DNA from: Hyaloscypha bicolor E
Lineage: Eukaryota; Ascomycota; Leotiomycetes; Helotiales; Hyaloscyphaceae
Direction of reading: 5' to 3'
DNA: 64,000 nucleotides
Assembly: GCF_002865645.1 (NCBI RefSeq)
Contig: NW_020194684.1
Span: forward strand, 341,308 to 405,307
Positions within the stretch are counted from its first letter, which is position 1, and the number at the start of each line of letters is the position of its first letter. The notes beneath the pieces were generated by a model. The model did no database searches. It was not told the origin of the DNA and saw only the letters and a program-made list of their open reading frames with translations. Shown here in pieces: positions 1 through 13,047 of the stretch. A program made the translations under genes and the position numbers.

Positions 1-1015
1 GCCATGGCCACAATCATCGCTGTAGCATTTCAGGGAATCATATTCCTCCTTGCGCAGTGCAAACCCATCAGCTGGTATTGGGACAAGAGCACCGGTTCAG
101 GATCTTGCGTTCCTTCCGCAGCGATTCGAGGAAACACCATCGCCACCAATTTCACAGCTGCTGTAACTGATGTCTACTCTGCTGTCTTACCAATGATATT
201 ACTATGGAACGTCCAGATGGATTTGAGATCGAAAATTTTGGTCTGCATAATGCTAAGACTTGGAGCTTTGTAAGTATCCTCCAGTCCATCTTCGAAAGTT
301 GCTGTGTCGTAGGTCATCAATATGGATGAAGCCTAACTAAGTTTGCCACATAGCGCCGCGGTAGCTATTGTGGTCCGACTCCCTGCAATCGTTGATCTGC
401 AGGACCATCAGGATAGTCTTTGTAAGTATAACTCGTTCGGTTGACTGCTCGTTAATCACGCCTTTCGTCCAGCCTCCTTCCTGGCTCGGCTGGGGGCGAA
501 TGTAGACTAAAACCTTCGCAGATTCAGTCAGCGTCTCAATCCTCTGGGGTACTGCTGAAACTGGCTTTGGAATCACTGCTGCATCTCTATCCACCCTCTG
601 GCAACTTTTCCGTTCCTGGATCGGCACTTCTCATAACAACAGCTACACCCACAGCTATGCTCTTGGAACACTGCCTGGTGCTGGAAGGCGCTTTCGCCCG
701 ACTGTCCGCACTGACGGCATGGCAAGACTTCCGGAGTCCAGAGGAAATAAAGCATGGAAAGGCGACAAGACGGATGTAAGTGATTCTACACTTGGAAAGC
801 AGTATAACTTGGCTGAGATGAATCGACGGGGTTTCAACGCAAAGGCGGATGTCAGTGCAAATTCAAGACTGGCGGAGAGATCACCCTCAGAAGCGAGTGA
901 GGACTTGCATGGCGATTCGAACAGTGAGACGGAGATCCTGGATGCTCAATATCGGCATAATGGCATCAGGGTAGAGAATACGTTGGTGGTTGAATCTATC
1001 AAGGGGATAGTTTAA
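1..1015 (+). CDS. PTH11-like / fungal rhodopsin-domain integral membrane protein, 3' part
   Basis: This is the C-terminal part of a seven-helix fungal membrane protein of the PTH11/rhodopsin-domain class; the gene starts upstream of the window. Exons are 1-269, 354-421 and 522-1015. The introns (270-353, 422-521) have GTAAGT donors and TAG/CAG acceptors, and splicing keeps one frame across both joins. Visible marks are a hydrophobic helix at the start (IIAVAFQGIIFLLAQC), the family-typical stretch with CKPISWYWD and a following Cys (GSCV), a helix around TDVYSAVLPMILLWNVQM, and the pattern SILWGTAETGFGITAASLSTLW before a polar tail. The last 130 residues are a charged, Ser/Arg-rich cytoplasmic tail. 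Members are thought to be surface receptors; some act in host or surface sensing, but ligand and role here are unknown. A second member of the class lies at 51865-53378. The stop (1013-1015) is about 240 bp from an AT-rich RIP block. Confidence 0.85.
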
Positions 1016-1249
1016 TGTGAAATTTCTGAAGCATCGGGGACCTGGTAATTGGGAAGATTCAATTATTATGATACACCATGTAGGCCGCTTAGAAGCGAGA
1101 CGATTTCAATAATACCAGTTTACTTCTATGGAGCCTCAGTCACCAAACGGCTGGCACCTGCGTGAGATGGACCAGCAACGAGTAGTCATGCCTCTGAACG
1201 CAACAACGTCATGACTTCGACCACCGCCACCTAAATTGACGACATTTCA

Positions 1250-3130
1250 GCTCTACTTAATAGTTAGGTCTAGTCTCTTCGAATACACTAAACGGTCCAA
1301 AATAGGATAAAATAGAATAGGAACCAAGTCTGGAAATTTTATAATTCAAAAAAGTAGAATGCAATAAGTTTTTGGATTAAAATACAGATTTTATTACTAA
1401 TTCAGAAGTCACTTTCGTGGTATATACTTATAATGCCCATGCAAATGGACCCAGACTAAAGATATAAGAAGTAAATTAATGAAATTAAATTATAATTAAC
1501 GTAATTCGGATTTTTTAATTAAATTAGAATAATTAATTAAATTAATTTGTTATATAACTATAATAAATTAATATTTGCTTAATAATTATTAAATAACTAA
1601 AATATATATTAAGTAACTATAATGAAAATAAGCTAAGGCTTATATAATAATAAACTAGTCATTTTCTTTGAAATCTTTATATTTCCTCTTTTATTATTTA
1701 GTTTTAGTATATTTACTAAATATTATTATTCTTATTAAAGTAAAATTGGAACTAAAATAAGGAAAACTATTATTACATTTAGCTAATAAAGTTATATATA
1801 TTATAAGAAGAAAACTATAATAAAACAAAAACTTATATAAAGTATATTAAAGCACAAAACGTGATTTAATAGCAAAATAATAAGAATAAAGGCATGTATA
1901 ATAAAATATAAATAGTATATAATTACAAAAGTTTAATTAATTAATATAAAGAAGAAATTATTATCTAGAATTATTAAAAAAAAGCTAGCTTTTTTATATA
2001 ATTTTTATAAGTTATATATAAAAGGCTCCAGCCTTTAATATATAATTAAAACCTTAAAACTATTAAAATAACGTGATTTTTTATAAAGTACGGCTTGCTA
2101 TATTATAATATATTAATAAGCCTTAATTTTTATTATTAAATCTATTATTAAAAATACTATTACTTATAAATATCTTTATAAGAATTTTTTAAGAATTATA
2201 TGGCTTATTATATTATTATTTATTTAATATATTAAATAATATATATTTAATAAATTATATTTTGAGGCTATTTTTTTAATTAAAAAAACTCTTATTATTT
2301 TTAAGAAATTAAAGAAATATATTACTTATTAGCTTATTTCTATTAATTTTAAATTAATTTACTTTATTTATATATTTGATTTAATTAAATATTTATAATT
2401 TAATATAAATGCCTTATATAAGCCTAATATTATAACTTTTATTAAAGTTTTTAATTATTTAATAATTATATATTTATTATATTTATTTATTTACTTATTC
2501 AAAAATATTAAAATTTCTATTATTAGTAAGCTTAGTAAATTAATATAAATATAATAAGAAGTTGCTTATAAAGCAAGTATTTTAAAAAAAATACATTTTT
2601 TTTATAGGCTAGGCCTTTAATTTAAATAAAACTAGTTATTTTTAATATAAAAAGAATTTATTAAAGAAAAAAAGCTAAAAGCAAGCTTTAATATTCTAGA
2701 AATATAAAACACAATTATATAAAAATAAGCCTAATATTAATATTATATATTAAGTATAAAATCGGGTTTTAATTTATTTAAAGTAATATAATTATTTAAT
2801 TATTAAAATATTATATTAAAAAGAAATACAAATAAACTTCATAATTATATATAAACTATTTCGGCTTATAATCTTTCTTATTATATTATATATATTAAAT
2901 TAATAAATTTTATTTTATTGCCTTATTTATATAACTAATTTAATAAAATTATATTTTATAAATTTTTAACTTTAAACTTAATATAAAATAAGTACTTTAT
3001 TAAAATATAAAGTTTTTATATTATAATCTTATAAATGAGGCTAGAACCCAATAATATAGAAATCTTAAAGTTAATAGAATTGCGAGTTTATATAAATATT
3101 AAAATCTAAAAATCTATGATTTTAGTGGGA
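1250..3130. repeat. AT-rich, RIP-degraded block
   Basis: Composition falls to almost pure A/T with long TA runs and stop codons in every frame. I found no coding remnant that can be named here except one solo LTR (1802-2107). The base composition matches the RIP-mutated transposons further right. From about 3120 to 3500 composition returns towards normal without a recognisable gene. Confidence 0.8.
1802..2107. repeat. solo LTR related to the Gypsy-2 LTRs
   Basis: This 306-bp stretch aligns along its length with the two 303-bp LTRs at 14587-14889 and 27462-27764. It shares the start TATAAGAAGAAAACTATAAT, the central TAGCTTTTTTATATAAT..AAGTTATATATAAAAGGCT and the end GGCTTGCTATATTATA; most differences are transitions. 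Sequences on both sides match neither internal edge of Gypsy-2, so it is best read as a solo LTR. It is bounded by ATAT (1798-1801 and 2108-2111), a possible 4-bp target duplication. That duplication is weak evidence in such AT-rich sequence. Confidence 0.7.
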
Positions 3131-3843
3131 AACGAGTGTGCATTGACCTTGGATCTCGGTTAATCCTGCCGCATTTTGCCGCAACGTTTGCCCGCAAAAA
3201 CAGGGATTGCCTGAACGGAAGAACGAGAAGAATAAGTTATGCACTTTTAATACCCTTCTAGTAGTTACAGACACGATTTACGGGGATTTTTTAATACCTA
3301 GTAATAGAAAAGCTTACGGTAGAATTGTGAAAGAATGAGATATTTAATTAGTTAATAAAGAGCTAGGTGTGTGAAAAAAGAAGTCGGAGAATTAAGCTTA
3401 GTTAATATGCTAAGATCTAATTTCCCTTGATTTGCCATTACCAGGCCATGTCATATAACGCTGACGACTTAGAGACTAATTACTTACCTATAGTGCGGGC
3501 TTACTTGGAGTGGAGCTAATTTGAAACTTGAAATACGAACTAAAAAATATAAAAAAAGAGGGAAGAGGCAGGGGCAAAGACATGTTTATTTTCCGTTGGA
3601 TCTACAACCCCTGTTTATGTGGGGAAACACTCTTGGAGGGAAATGGCCCCCCCGTAGGGAAACAGAAGCCAAGCCAATTGGAGCGAAATTCAAACGGGGT
3701 ATAGTCCTAACTCTACGGACCGCCATGGCGCAAATTTTCCGGATAGATATTCTTGACGGAATAATCATGGATATCTGCCAATATAAATACTAAGGGATTT
3801 CTTCTCCTTGATTATCTCGATTGCTGCTTTTAGGGAGGTTACC
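3131..3843. other. intergenic, 5' region of the pectate-lyase-like gene
   Basis: Mixed composition. Short open frames exist (for example 3521-3793) but have no family resemblance and lysine-rich, low-complexity starts; I do not support a gene here. The stretch ends in the presumptive promoter of the gene at 3844. Confidence 0.5.
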
Positions 3844-5206
3844 ATGATACTCAGCACACGCTCTCTTTTAGCCTCTGCAGCAGCCGCCCTCTTCTCTAGA
3901 GCAAATGCGCAAAATGCATTTGCTGGAGCTATGGGATTCGGTGTCATTGCAACCGGAGGAAACAGCGGGACCACGTACCACGTCACAACACTCGCAGATT
4001 CTGGCACTGGCTCTTTTGTAAGTGACTGACCCCCAGATGTGATATTCCGCCCCGTTTACTTCAAACTTGACCCACCGTTGTTGAACAATTCTCTTCCCTC
4101 CAAGCAATACTAATTAAGAGAGGATTGTGTCTAAAACCGTCACCGGGTAGTGGCTAACTTATGGTGAACAGCGAGATGCTGTGAGCAGCTCTAACCGTAA
4201 CATAGTTTTCGATGTCAGCGGCTACATTGTTTTGAAATCTGCTGTGTCCCTATCTTCCTCCATCACTATCAATGGACAGACCGCTCCTTCTCCTGGGATT
4301 AGTATCATGGCCGGAGAAGTCTCTGCAAGTGACAAGAGCAACATCATCATCCGCAGTATGTGATTTTCATTTGTTGCTTCTGGCAACAACGCAGTGCGTG
4401 CTGCTAATTGAATATATGGACTTGCGAATGCGGCAGGGCAACTTAGATACTGACACTGGGAAAAGCGCCTTCAACATGGGCGGTGCCACGAAGTAAGTGA
4501 TATGAACTCTTGAACAAATAGATACTGACTGATGGACAGTGTCATTCTGGACCATTGTTCTGTTGCATATGGGCAATGGGATTCCATCGATGGCGTAGGT
4601 GTTACCAACATTACGATTTCCAACTCCATCATCGCCTTCCCCATCGGCCAACAGTTCGATGCACACATCGAGGGCAACCAGGCCACCTACTACGGCAATC
4701 TCTGGGTGAGCGGGCACAACCGCCAACCGCTCTCCAAGGCCAACTCGCAGTACATCAACAACATAGTGTAGAACTACCAAGCCGCCTATACTGTCGCCAA
4801 TACCGGAGGTGTGTTTAGCCATGATATCATCAACAATTATTTCATTGCCGGGCCCAGCACAACCAGCGTCAGCAACTACTACTACCAAGTGAACGCAGGC
4901 CAGAGCGTGTATGCGAAAGGCAACTACGCGGATACCAGCAAGGACGGCGTCTTTAACGGCGCGCCGGAGAACAAGGTCGGGAGCGCCGTTGTGCTGGCCG
5001 CGCCTTGGGCGAGCGATTCCGCCGCCATGGCTTCACGCTCCGCTGCTGATGCGTATACATACGTTCTCGCTAATGCAGGCGCGTCGCCACGGGACGAGGT
5101 TGATGCGTTCGCCGTCAGCACTGTGCAGACCTTGGGCACGTCGGGGATTATCTATACCAATCAGGCGAGTACTGGACTAAGTAATGGTGGGTACGGTACG
5201 CTTTGA
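3844..5206 (+). pseudogene. secreted pectate-lyase-like protein (PL1-type beta-helix), broken
   Basis: Exons fit at 3844-4017, 4172-4355, 4420-4492 and 4540-5206. The product would be an extracellular parallel beta-helix polysaccharide lyase, cleaving pectic polymers if active. It begins with a signal peptide (MILSTRSLLASAAAALFSRA..NA). Then come AFAGAMGFGVIATGG, TTYHVTTLADSGTGSF/RDAV, NIVFDVSGYI, SITINGQTAPSPGISI, NLDTDTGKSAF, VILDHCSVAYGQWDSIDG and HNRQPLSKANSQYINNIV, all family-typical. Two lesions are seen. First, an in-frame TAG at 4769-4771 follows NNIV, after which the same frame continues with NYQAAYTVANTGG to a normal end. Second, the acceptor of intron 2 is GG (4418-4419) where AG is needed, and no other acceptor restores the frame. 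So I call a pseudogene, although a sequencing error or unusual splicing could explain either one. The gene sits alone between two RIP blocks but keeps normal GC. Confidence 0.75.
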
Positions 5207-5329
5207 GGAGATGGTGCTGTGGGATGATTCGGGGTGAAAGCTGCGGAGTTGAGGTATTTTACGTCTTGAAATACAGCCGTATTCGTAGGCTATTAGCGAG
5301 CTATAGTATAGTAAGTAGTCGACAAGACT

Positions 5330-6034
5330 CCTAAGCGAAAATTGAAAAATTAAAAGTCGTATATTTATATATTTTAAAAATTAATTAAAACAGAACTACT
5401 TAGTTTTTTCTTCTTAAATTTGTGTAACCTTATATACTTTCTATTAAACTAGTATATTATAATCCTTTAATTAACCAGAAAACTTTCTTTACTTCTTTTA
5501 TTTCTTTTACTAATTGCTTTTCTTTATAAGTATATATACTTAATTATTTAATATTACTTAAATACATATTTTAGGCTCCAAAAATGTTTCTTTTGAATTT
5601 AATAATTATATAATATAAAAATATAAAGAGTAAAAAGAAAGAGAGGAGAGGAAAGAAGAGGAAAAGAGTAATTATATAATATATAAATAAAGTTTAAGTA
5701 AAGTACTTAAACTTTACTTCTTTACTATTTCTTTTCTTTTTTCCTTAAATTAAATATTTCTCTTATTATTTTAAAATTAAAGAGAATTAGCTCCTTAATT
5801 TATAGGATTAGTTATTCTAGTACTAAAACTAGTAATAAAGGAGAAATTTTAAGTTTATTAGGCACGATTTTTTATTTTCCAATTTTCGCTTACAAGTTTT
5901 GTCAACTAGCCAATTACCGGCCTTAGTAATTACTGTGCGAGAAACGCGCTCTGATTAGACAAGATAAGAACACTGCAAAAACGGTAATAAATGCTTAAAA
6001 AGAAGAACGAAAATTGGGAAAATAGGGTCGAAGA
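5330..6034. repeat. AT-rich block left of Gypsy-1
   Basis: AT-rich sequence with pyrimidine-rich and purine-rich runs (for example GA-rich 5626-5670). No element ends or coding remnants are recognised. From about 5890 composition becomes more balanced, continuing into the well-preserved 5' LTR of Gypsy-1. Confidence 0.6.
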
Positions 6035-6361
6035 TATAATGGGCACACGTGATGGCGCATGGACAGGTATCAGATGTCGTGGATCTAGTTTCCTATTTTA
6101 GGTAAAGCTGGCGATCGGAATTATACGGGCAATCGGAATTGTACGGATCGCATGGGATCATATTTCCTAGTTAAGTAAAGTGCTTCGCAGGCTTGGCTAA
6201 GCACTAGGGAATATATAGGGAGACGCTTCTAGCTTTGGAAAGAGGCATTAATTAGTCTTTTATTAGAATTGATTCTTGGAATCAGTTATACTTGCAAGTA
6301 TTACTCTATAGCTTACTTACCTTAACTACTTATATATTACCCTGCTATTATATGCCTTATA
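6035..6361 (+). repeat. Gypsy-1 5' LTR (well preserved)
   Basis: 327 bp. It pairs with 12721-13047 end to end without length change. It keeps many C/G positions (for example TGGGCACACGTGATGGCGCA at 6040) that are T/A in the 3' copy. Every difference I aligned runs C-to-T or G-to-A from this copy to the other. Confidence 0.92.
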
Positions 6362-7689
6362 TTCTAATTAATCTAACCTTTGGGAAGTAGTTTATTGCAA
6401 GGTAGTTAAGCTATTAATAGACAAAATATTAATGGCTAGAGTATTAACCAGGAGAAGCGCCTCTGCTACCGCTAGGGTAACCTAACCGGGTACCCAGGGA
6501 AGCGCCCAGTTAAGCACTCTTTATATTGCCTAATTAGGAGAAGGAAGTAGAACTCAAATGCCCTTAGAACTAGTAAATAGGATAATAATAACAGAGAAAT
6601 TAGCGGCGGCTTGCCGTTATATTACTAAGTTAGAAATAGAGATATAATAGAGAGAAAATATAGAAAAGCTAGAAGCTTAGATCCGTTATCTTAAAGATAT
6701 TCGGATATCCGGTATAGAACCCATTATATCCCCGGTAGTATTCTTGGTTCAGAGGGCTCTAAAAACCCGAGAACTGCCTACTTACCGGAAAAAGAGTATT
6801 AAAGAAGCCTAGGACTTCTTTTATTAGGTAGAGTTAAAATAGTATAAAAATAGCGGGATTATCTAGGCTACTAATATAGTAAAAATTATATATTATATTT
6901 CTTATTTTGAGAATATAGCCAGAAATATCTAGAAATATAGGAAGTAATTAGTAGGTATTAATACTATAAATTAGGAGATCTTTATTAAATTTATAAAGAA
7001 TTCTATCTTGAATTTAGAAAGCTATAGTAATAATATCCTTATTAAGTTTAAGGATACTAAATAATAGCTAGGCTAGAGTATCTAAAGCTTTATATCTTAC
7101 TTAAATAGCCTATTAAATAATTTAAGATATATGAATTTACTATAAGAATAAGATAACTTATTTAATAACTTAAGGCAGGAGATTCGAGATAAGATTAATT
7201 ATTAAGGAAATACTTTATAAGAAAGAAAAAAGCTTATTTTTATTATTATAAAAATTAAGAATAATTTAAATCTATTTACTTAATAGAAATATAATAATAA
7301 GCTAATAAAATAATAAAAGAAAAGAAATAAGAGAAAAGAAAAAAGAAATAATAAAAGAAAATAAAAGAGAAATATATTTCTATTATAAGGTTTATAAAAC
7401 TAGAATAGTAAAAATATAATAATAGGATCTAATATAATACTTATATTAGGATTTATAAGACCGGATATAATTTACTTTATTTACTAGAAAGAAGATTATT
7501 ATATTATTACTTGCACTAATTAAGGGAAACTAACTTATTATAACTATAATAAGTCTAGCTATAAAGTATATAAGTATCTAGAACTAAAGAAGCCAGGAAA
7601 CAAGTATACCTTATAATAGTTATACTTATTTATATTATAGAAAGCAAGGCTCCTAAAACGAGAATAGTAATTAAGGTTATTATTAAAAT

Positions 7690-10460
7690 AATAAAAGATA
7701 AATAAAAAATTAGAATATTAATAAACTCGGATATAGAAGCTAATTATATAAAGAGAAAATTAGCTTTAGATATAGGTATTTTATTAATATTAAAAGTAAT
7801 TTCCTTATTTTTATTAAAGAAAAAAAGAATTTATTTATATAAAGATTATATTTTTAAAGTTATTACTAAGAATATACTAGGGAACTAAAGAAAAACTAAT
7901 ATATATTTTATATTATATAATTTTAATCTGAATTATATTAATATAATACTTGAATTCTTATAGTTTTATTAAATTAATTCTCTAATTTCTTTTAGGGAAA
8001 TAATATAAAAATACCAGATTTAATTATAGAAAATTAAAGTTCTAAATATTAGAAAGTTTACTAAAATAATAAAATATAAGGCATATGTTTTTCTATTAAT
8101 TATCTATTCTATAATAAATAGCTAAAGAATTACTATTATTACTACTAACGGGATAATTATATTTCCTAAGAAATATTAGAATCTTTTCTAAGTATTTTTT
8201 ATAAAAGCTATAGATATATTACCTAATTACTATATAATAAAGTATTATATAAATCTAGAACTAGAATCTCAATTATTATATAGTCCTATATATACTTTAT
8301 TAGAAAGAGAGCTTAAAGTTCTTCGGAAATATTTTAATACTAGTCTAAAAAAGAAATAGATCTATTATTTTACTAGCCTAGCTAGTATTCTAATTATATT
8401 TATTCTAAAGAAAAAAGGCGGCCTATATCTATATATTAATTACTAGAATCTAAATAAGATTACTATTAAGAACTAAATACTATTATTACTTATTAGTAAG
8501 ATTATAAATAGACTTTATAAAGCAAAAGTATATATAAAGCTAGACTTAAAAAATACTTACTATTAGTTATAAATATAAGAGAGTAATAAATAAAAGATAA
8601 TATTTCAAATATACTATAGATATTTTAAGTATTATATTATATTTTTTAGACTATCTAATACTTTAGTAATATTTTAGGCATATATTAATTATATACTAGT
8701 AGGCCTTATAAATATTATTTATATAATTTATCTAGATAATATTTTGATTTATTTAGAGAATCCAGAATAATATATAATAGTAATCTAATATATACTCAAG
8801 TAATTATAATAATACTAGCTCTTTATAAACTTAGTAAAATGCGAGTTTAATATAGAAAGAATAAAGTTCTTGGAATTTATAATTAGCCCAGATAATATAA
8901 AAATAGAAGCTAGTAGGATTATAGCTATTAGGAAATAGCCGGCTCTAAAAAATAATATCTGAGAAATTCAAGTATTCCTGGGTTTTACTAATTTTTACTA
9001 GAAGTTTATTTATAAATACTCTAAAATAATAAAAGAATTAACTAATTTATTAAAAACTAGTAGGAACCTATAATATTATTTTAGCTAGATAAATAAGGCA
9101 GATAGGGCTTTTAAGAAGCTATAAATTATATTTATAATAATACTAATTCTTTATTATTTTAACCTAGCCTTAAAGATTTATATAGAAATAAATACTTTAG
9201 GATTTATAATTATAGATATAATTTCCTAGCTTTTTAGTAAGGAAGTAGAAGCCAGGTAATATCCTATTATCTTTTATTAAAGAAAATAACTATAATTAAG
9301 AATAGATATAAGATATATAATTCTAAGCTTTTAGCTATTATTCTAGTATTTCATACTTAGTAATATTACCTAGTATATATCTAATATACTATTATTATTA
9401 AAACAGATTATAATAACCTAAAATATTTTATAATTAAGAGAAAACTAAATAGTTAATAGATAAAATAGGCAAAGAAGCTAGCTATTTTTAACTTTATTTT
9501 AGAGTACTAGCCAGGGTATAGTAATTTTACTAATAGGCTATTAAGAAAGTTAGATTTTATAGTAAATATAAATAAAAATACTTTATTACTTATATTTTAT
9601 AATAAGCTATAGAATATAAAATAAAGAGTCCTATAAGTAATAATAATAGGATACTATATTATTTCTATAATACTATAATTTAAGGCCTAGGAAAGAGGAA
9701 ATAAATATTTCTTAATTAGTAAGATATTAAGAAATTCTAAAAAAGAAATCTATTTTAGTAATAAAATAATACCAGAAATATTACTACTTAAGCCTATTAC
9801 TAGTATAACTAGTTATAAATAGTATATATTACGAATTCTAGCTATATAGGTAGCTAGGTTCAAAATAGTATATAAAAAAGGCAAAGAAATATTATTTAAA
9901 CTACTATTATAGTACTAAAGGCTTAATTTATTAGTATAATATTAGTAGTATAAATAGTTCTTAAAAGAAACCTTTACTAGAGCTATTAAAACTTGAGAAC
10001 TTAATATATCTAAATTATTAAGATATTAGAATACTATTTATATACTAAATAAGCCGGTTTTTAAAAAAGAATTATTATAAGCTAATTATAATAATTCTAT
10101 AAATAGGTATTTTAATACTAGTAAGATACTAGAGATTCTCTAGAAAAAGTACTTCTAATAAAATATAAAAAAGAATATAAAAAACTATATTAGAACTTGC
10201 CCTATATATTAATAAACTAAAGTAAAAAGATATCTACTATATAATATATTTAGTTCATTTTCCCTTTTCTCTAAGCCATAATAAGAAATTACTATAGACT
10301 TTATTATAGGACTATTTTTTCTAGACTTTATAATAAGATATATAATTCTATATTTATTATTATTAATAAATATATAAAAATAATATAATATATTCTAATT
10401 ACTAAGGAAATCTCGGCTCCTAAATTAGTAGAGCTATTTATATATTATATTATTAAAGAC
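7690..10460 (+). pseudogene. Gypsy-1 pol remnant (protease, reverse transcriptase, integrase)
   Basis: Readable through the RIP stops. Near 7710-7752 ILINSDIEANYI corresponds to the aspartic protease motif (L-I-D-S-G-A). At about 8400-8755 a reverse transcriptase is clear: GGLYLYINY, NLNKITIKN, KVYIKLDLKN, then YLDNILIYLE where an active enzyme has YLDDILIYS. At about 10205-10310, TKVKRYLLYNIFSSF followed by EITIDFIIGL matches the integrase region of chromoviral-type Gypsy pol proteins. Stop codons are mostly TAG/TAA at places where Trp or Gln is expected, as RIP would produce. Domain borders are approximate. Confidence 0.85.
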
Positions 10461-12720
10461 TTTAATATACCTATAGGTATAACCTTTAATAAAAGATCTA
10501 TTTTTATAAGCAAGTTCTAATTAAGTCTATATTTCTATTTAAAAGTTTAATAATAGCTAAATATAGTATTTTACTTATAAACTAATAAATAAATAAAGAA
10601 TCTAAACTAAACTCTAGAATAGTACTTAAGGTACTATACTAGCTATTAGTAAGATAATTAGGTAATAAAGCTTATTCTTATAGAATTCACATATAATAAC
10701 TTTATATATTTAATAATAAAAATTTCTCTATTTTATATATTATATGAATTTTATTCTAATATTAAACTATATATTAAAAATAATATTCTAGAAAAAGGAG
10801 TACTAGTAATATAAGAAAAAATATAAAGAATTTAAGTAAAACGGAAAATACTAGAGAAATAATAATAAAAAGTAATAAATATATAAAAAAAGTATTATAA
10901 TAAGAAATATATTAATAAGGAATTTAATATATATAATAAAGTCATATTTTATATAAAGAACATTTAATAGCTATAACCTAGTATAAAGCTAGTAAATAGA
11001 TATCTCGGCTTCTTTAAAGTTCTAAAAGTTATAGAAATATATAAATAAATATATTACTTGAAATTATTACTATTATATTAGATTTATAATATTTTCTATA
11101 TTTCTTTCTTAGAACTATAATACTTGCAAGCTAATACTATAATAGAACTAGAACTAGTCGAGATTAAGGGCAAAAAAGAATTCGAGATAGAATTTATTAT
11201 AGCCTATAAAAAAGACAGAAAAGAAAGGAAATATCTTATTTATTAGAAAAGCTATTTACTAGTAAATAATATATAGGAATTACTAAATAATCTAGAAAAT
11301 ATAACTCAAGAATTACAAGAATACTTAAAAAAGAGTAATATTATAATACTATTAGCTAAATAAAGGCATAAAAAATAAATGCTTTTATTAGGAAACTATT
11401 AAAAACCATATATTTATTCTTGGAAAAATTATATAAAAATTATTAAGAACTTTAAAAACTCTAATTTCTATATTCTATAAATACTCTATTCTTATAACTA
11501 CTTTTTATTATTCTTATTATTATTCTTATTAGGATTCTCTCGAGAAATAAATAATAAATTAGCTTATAAAGCTATTAGTTATTAGTAAGAAATAAGAAAG
11601 AAATAAGCTTATTTAATACTAAAGAATATTAATTATATTATTAAAAGTACTTTATATTTATACTAAGCTAGTAAGAATTACTTAATTTATTTCTTGAATT
11701 ATTAGAGGAATTTATTAGTTTTAAATAATAGCTTTAATATAAGAAATATATACTATTTAGTATAGAAAAAAATAATAATAGCCTTTTTTCTTTTAGATAA
11801 AGAATAGAAAAGATATTTATATATATTAATAGCTTAAAAAAGGCAGTTTAATTATATTATATATATTTAAAGAACTTTAAATAATATTAGAATAAGAAAT
11901 AAATAAAGGAAATTATAACTTATAGAATTATATTTCTTATTCTTAGAATAATAGTAATTATATATTAAGTAATTATTACTCTTAATATAAGTAAGGTTAG
12001 GAAACTTAGTAATATTCTTAGAATATTAAAGATAATAAGAGCAAATTAAGAATATAAAAGTATTAGCTAAATAAGTAATAATAAACTAATAAGTATTTAA
12101 AGAAGTATTTATCTTAATAGATAAAAAAGTAAAAAAGGGAATTAGAAAGGAACTTAAATAAAGCTTAAAAAAGCTTAAAAAAAAAGGCAAGAAATAAGAA
12201 AAAGCTAGATATAATATTATAATTAAGGAAAAAGAAGATTAGTTAGTAGGAAAAGAGAGGCTTTTTTATAATACCTTTTTCCTAAATAATAATTATAAAT
12301 TCGGAACTAGCTTTATACTAGAAATACCCAGAAAATTCTAAAAAAGAAATTTATAAATAAACTAGAAGATTAGATTAACTTTTCTAAGCTTTTAAGCCTA
12401 TAAAATAATAATTTATTTATAAATAGAGGCTAAGTTAGGATTTATAAATTAATTAGAAGATTAGAAGAGTTTCTTATCTAATAATATATATTATACCCGT
12501 ACTACTTTTATAAAAAGGAATTACTAAAAGTAATTTACGAGTTAGCTAGGCAGGGTTAGTAAACTATATTCTTAAGTTTATTATCTAGTATAATAATAGA
12601 ATAATTATAGGGAGTTTTTAGGGAAAACTAATAGCCAGAAAAAGTTTTAGGGAATTATTTATAAAGCTATTTATAGTTCTTTTAGGCCTCTTAGGAATAA
12701 GGGCCTAGAGAAAGAATTAA

Positions 12721-13047
12721 TATAATAAATATATATAATAGTATATAGATAGGTATTAGATATTATAGATCTAGTTTTCTATTTTAGGTAAAGCTAGTAA
12801 TTAGAATTATATAAGTAATTGGAATTATATGAATTATATAAGATTATATTTCCTAGTTAAGTAAAGTGCTTTATAGGCTTAGCTAAGTACTAGGAAATAT
12901 ATAGAGAGATATTTCTAGCTTTAGAAAAGAGTATTAATTAGTCTTTTATTAGAATTAATTCTTGGAATTAGTTATACTTATAAGTATTACTTTATAGCTT
13001 ACTTACCTTAACTACTTATATATTACCCTATTATTATATATTTTATA
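12721..13047 (+). repeat. Gypsy-1 3' LTR (heavily RIP-mutated)
   Basis: 327 bp, co-linear with 6035-6361. Begins TATAATAAATATATATAATA, where the 5' copy has TATAATGGGCACACGTGATG, showing one-sided transitions. Confidence 0.92.

Larger units (their letters stand above)
6035..13047 (+). mobile_element. Gypsy-1: RIP-mutated Ty3/Gypsy LTR retrotransposon
   Basis: This is a complete element of about 7.0 kb, bounded by two 327-bp direct LTRs (6035-6361 and 12721-13047). Both LTRs begin TATA and end TATA, which are RIP forms of TGTA and TACA. The five bases before the element are GAAGA (6030-6034) and the five after are AAAGA (13048-13052): a 5-bp target-site duplication with one transition. Inside, protease, reverse transcriptase and integrase remnants occur in that order on the plus strand, the order that defines Ty3/Gypsy rather than Ty1/Copia. 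All frames are full of stops, so it is dead. The 5' LTR and the first 400 bp of the interior are far less mutated than the rest. Confidence 0.92.

Noticed and set aside
3521..3793. Open frame of 90 codons before the pectate-lyase-like gene
   Set aside because: Non-ATG start, lysine-rich low-complexity beginning, no family likeness; probably leader or intergenic sequence.
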